NCBI GenBank assembly: GCA_018369015.1
Contig: JAGZDD010000087.1
Span: 1 to 14,994, forward strand
Length of the DNA stretch: 14,994 nucleotides
Source of the DNA: Clostridiales bacterium
GTDB lineage: Bacteria; Bacillota; Clostridia; Lachnospirales; Lachnospiraceae
Reading direction: 5' to 3'
Below are positions 12,990 to 14,994 of this stretch, one piece after another. Numbering within the stretch: the stretch's first letter is position 1; every line of letters starts with the position of its first letter. A model generated the notes under the pieces. It made no database searches, was not told the origin of the DNA, and saw only the letters and a program-made list of their open reading frames with translations. The translations under genes were made by a program, and so were the position numbers.

Positions 12990-14375
12990 TCAAATATAAG
13001 CGCCTGGATTTTGCATCCTGCGAATAATCCTCATTTCAAAAGAAATCAAAAGAACCGTTGTAATAAAAGCCAGTGCGTCCGCAATCGGCCCCGCAAACAT
13101 CAGGCCGTCGATCCCCATAAACAGCGGCAAAATAAGAATCAGTGGAATGAGGAAAAATACCTGTCGGGTTAATGACAAAATCATGCCCTTTACCGGTTTT
13201 CCAATGGCTGAAAAGAAATTTGACGATATAAGCTGCACGCCGTTGGCAATCACCATAAACAGGAATATCCGCATAAATTTCACAGCAAACTCAAAATATG
13301 CCGCATCCCCGGTTCCAAAAACAGATATAATTTGTTTCGGAAAAAACTCAAATAAAATAAATCCAACAGCCGATACGGCCAGGTTGCAGATAATGGCCAG
13401 TTTATATGTTGCTTTCACCCGGTCATACTGCCGTGCGCCGTAATTAAAGCCCACAATTGGCTGGGAACCCTGGGAAATACCGATGATAATTGCCAGTAAA
13501 ATAGCATTGGTTTTCATAACAATGCCACAGGCTGCCAGCGGTATCTCTTTTCCATAAACGGACATGGCCCCGTAGAAGGTCAAAGAATTGTTCATAACAA
13601 TTTGCACAACCGTCAGTGCAAGCTGGTTTAAGCTATTGCTCATCCCCAAAGAGGCCGTTGTCAGACACAGTTTTCCTCTCAGTCGGAAATGCTCGCGCTT
13701 AAGTTCAATGGATTTGAACTTTTTTATGTACCGGATGGCAAAAAGGAAAGAAAAAAATTGTCCGATCACGGTCGCCCATGCTGCGCCGGCTACGCCCATA
13801 TGAAATACAAAAATAAAAATGGGGTCCAGAATCGTATTTATGACGGCCCCAATGACCATACAGGTCATTGAATATTTCGGGCTGCCGTCAGCCCTGGCCA
13901 GGTTGCTCATGGCGTTTGTCACAATCAAAAGCGGCATTCCTACAGCCGTAATCCTTGTATAGCTTTGGGCGTAGGGCAAAACCTCCGCTGTAGAGCCAAA
14001 GCTATTCAGCATTGGCACAAGAAAAATTTCAATCAATACCGCATAAATAATACCGAACACAAACATCATGCAAATGGCATTGCCTGTTACCCTGGCTGCC
14101 TTCTCTTTATCTCCGGCTCCTAAAGACAACGAGAAATTTGAAGCGCTTCCAATGCCAATAAGCAGCGCAATCGCCAGGCAGATCGTCGTCAAAGGATAGG
14201 AAACGTTTGTCGCTGCATTTCCCAAATACCCGACGCCCTGACCGATAAAGATCTGGTCAACAATATTATAAAGGGAGCTTACAAGCATCGCGATAATACT
14301 TGGGATCGCAAAGCCCCTCAAAAGCTTTGGTATTTTTTCATACCCTAAAGGATTTTTTGTCATCGTTTGTTCCAT
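12990..14375 (-). CDS. MATE-family multidrug efflux transporter
   Basis: A 461-residue polytopic protein with about twelve hydrophobic helices, normal for the family, which exports drugs or toxins using a sodium or proton gradient. The two halves show the family's internal repeat: GSASNFSLSLGAGDKEKAARVTGNA at 76-100 and GISQGSQPIVGFNYGARQYDRVKA at 299-322. RADGSPKYSM at 161-170 is another typical loop. GAGGTAAAT precedes the ATG and lies in the end of marR, which stops two bases upstream, so translation is probably coupled. The nearest relatives are MepA-like clostridial MATEs; substrates are not predictable. Expression is presumably controlled by the MarR protein encoded just before it. Confidence 0.95.
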   Translation of the reverse strand: MEQTMTKNPLGYEKIPKLLRGFAIPSIIAMLVSSLYNIVDQIFIGQGVGYLGNAATNVSYPLTTICLAIALLIGIGSASNFSLSLGAGDKEKAARVTGNAICMMFVFGIIYAVLIEIFLVPMLNSFGSTAEVLPYAQSYTRITAVGMPLLIVTNAMSNLARADGSPKYSMTCMVIGAVINTILDPIFIFVFHMGVAGAAWATVIGQFFSFLFAIRYIKKFKSIELKREHFRLRGKLCLTTASLGMSNSLNQLALTVVQIVMNNSLTFYGAMSVYGKEIPLAACGIVMKTNAILLAIIIGISQGSQPIVGFNYGARQYDRVKATYKLAIICNLAVSAVGFILFEFFPKQIISVFGTGDAAYFEFAVKFMRIFLFMVIANGVQLISSNFFSAIGKPVKGMILSLTRQVFFLIPLILILPLFMGIDGLMFAGPIADALAFITTVLLISFEMRIIRRMQNPGAYI

Positions 14376-14377
14376 AT

Positions 14378-14839
14378 TTACCTCTTTTCTTTCCTACTTT
14401 GCTCATAGACGGCCGCCTCCTTTGGACAAAGCTGTACGGCCTGCTGCCCGATATATTCAAGCTGTTCTTTAAATTTATGAATTTCCCCGCTGCTCATGTT
14501 CCCCAGCAAAAGCGCTTCCCAGCCTTCAATGGAAGCCTCAATTTCCGGCCGGGCATCCAAAGCCTTCTGTGTCGGATAAAGCCGGCATGTCCGCTTGTCC
14601 TCCGGGTTCACCTCTTTGCGGATAAATCCTTCTTTTTCCAGATAGGCTAAGGAACGGGTAATATTGCTTGGGTTTACATAAAATTGTTCAAAAAAACAAT
14701 CCTGCGTCATTCCCGGGCTTTGGCAAATCCTTATGACATACATGTACTGGCTGCTGTTTAACCTCAGTGCAGCCAGCGCCTTATCTAAATGCATTTTTGT
14801 GTATCTGTCCGCGATAGACAGCCACTTAATCACTTCCAT
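14378..14839 (-). CDS. MarR-family transcriptional regulator
   Basis: A 153-residue winged-helix regulator. Helices at the N-terminus (3-25) would form the dimer interface with the C-terminal ones (about 100-140). The helix-turn-helix covers about 44-72 (MTQDCFFEQFYVNPSNITRS is its core), and the wing with NPEDKRTCRLYPT follows at 78-90. AGGAGG lies six bases before the ATG. It is the first gene of an operon with the MATE transporter (two-base gap), the usual arrangement for a MarR repressor that senses the exported compound and controls its own operon. Two cysteines (48 and 85) in or near the DNA-binding part could be redox sensitive, which is speculative. Confidence 0.93.
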   Translation of the reverse strand: MEVIKWLSIADRYTKMHLDKALAALRLNSSQYMYVIRICQSPGMTQDCFFEQFYVNPSNITRSLAYLEKEGFIRKEVNPEDKRTCRLYPTQKALDARPEIEASIEGWEALLLGNMSSGEIHKFKEQLEYIGQQAVQLCPKEAAVYEQSRKEKR

Positions 14840-14884
14840 AGCAGCCTCCTTATTCTATAACAATTTATTCCCGCTCGGGGTTTT

Positions 14885-14994
14885 CATAGTAAACCTTCAT
14901 GCCGCGCTGCGCGCGGCTCCACTACGCATGAAAGCCAGATGGTTCCGTGCCTGCGGCACTCCGCCATCTGCCGACGGTATGTCTACGTTCCACT
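14885..14994 (+). repeat. Two-hairpin intergenic repeat, copy 3 (best preserved, runs to window edge)
   Basis: CATAGTAAAC (14885-14894) opens the element. Hairpin one: TTCATG (14896-14901) with CATGAA (14927-14932) around CCGCGC-TGC-GCGCGG. Hairpin two: CAGATGG (14936-14942) with CCATCTG (14964-14970) around GTGCC-TGC-GGCAC. The tail CCGACGGTATGTCTACGTTC resembles sequence near 12526. It lies upstream of marR, in the opposite direction from that gene, and may continue beyond the window. Confidence 0.85.

Noticed and set aside
1..14994. CRISPR array, prophage or conjugative element
   Set aside because: There are no regularly spaced direct repeats of 25-40 bases and no integrase, terminase, relaxase or transposase genes. 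The tRNA gene has no visible attachment-site duplication in the window.

Overview
The window reads as a chromosomal segment from a Gram-positive anaerobe of the class Clostridia, probably Lachnospiraceae. The basis is strong AGGAGG-type ribosome binding sites, Firmicutes-type -35/-10 promoters with 17-base spacers, a tetrahydrofolate (THF) riboswitch in front of an ECF-type folT, a CCA-less tRNA gene, and gene families common in gut Clostridia. I cannot name a species from the sequence alone.

Layout. 1-3175 (minus) is one unbroken reading frame running off the left edge. It encodes an endonuclease Q-type PHP nuclease with a four-cysteine zinc site, joined by a linker to a UvrD/PcrA superfamily 1 helicase. 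The linker carries a QISLF sequence resembling a sliding-clamp binding motif and five tandem 18-bp repeats. A divergent region full of palindromes (3176-3532) separates it from an inositol monophosphatase family gene (plus). Convergent to that is cysteine synthase cysK (minus), preceded by an Rrf2-family regulator (minus). The cysK promoter has a perfect inverted repeat across its -35 box, a likely target of that regulator.

From 6133 to 9022 (plus) there is a 162-aa protein with an internal duplication, a noncoding structured element, and then the folate locus. The folate locus consists of a promoter, a THF riboswitch, a ribosome-binding-site sequestering expression platform, folT, an overlapping class V PLP-dependent enzyme and a 63-aa small protein, and it ends at a strong bidirectional terminator shared with tRNA-Pro(GGG) on the minus strand. 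From 9278 to 14839 everything is on the minus strand: a membrane-anchored C39-like cysteine peptidase, a histidine kinase/response regulator pair, and a marR-MATE efflux operon with a long terminator.

The intergenic spaces hold several related palindromic repeats. Two near-complete copies of a two-hairpin element (3435-3513 and 14896-14970) have different outer-stem sequences that are still complementary, which suggests the fold is retained.

Most unusual items: the EndoQ-clamp motif-UvrD architecture, which looks like a one-polypeptide system for incising and unwinding DNA at deaminated bases; the three-state expression platform of the THF riboswitch; and the hairpin repeat family. I did not find a clear phage, conjugative, CRISPR or defence island.
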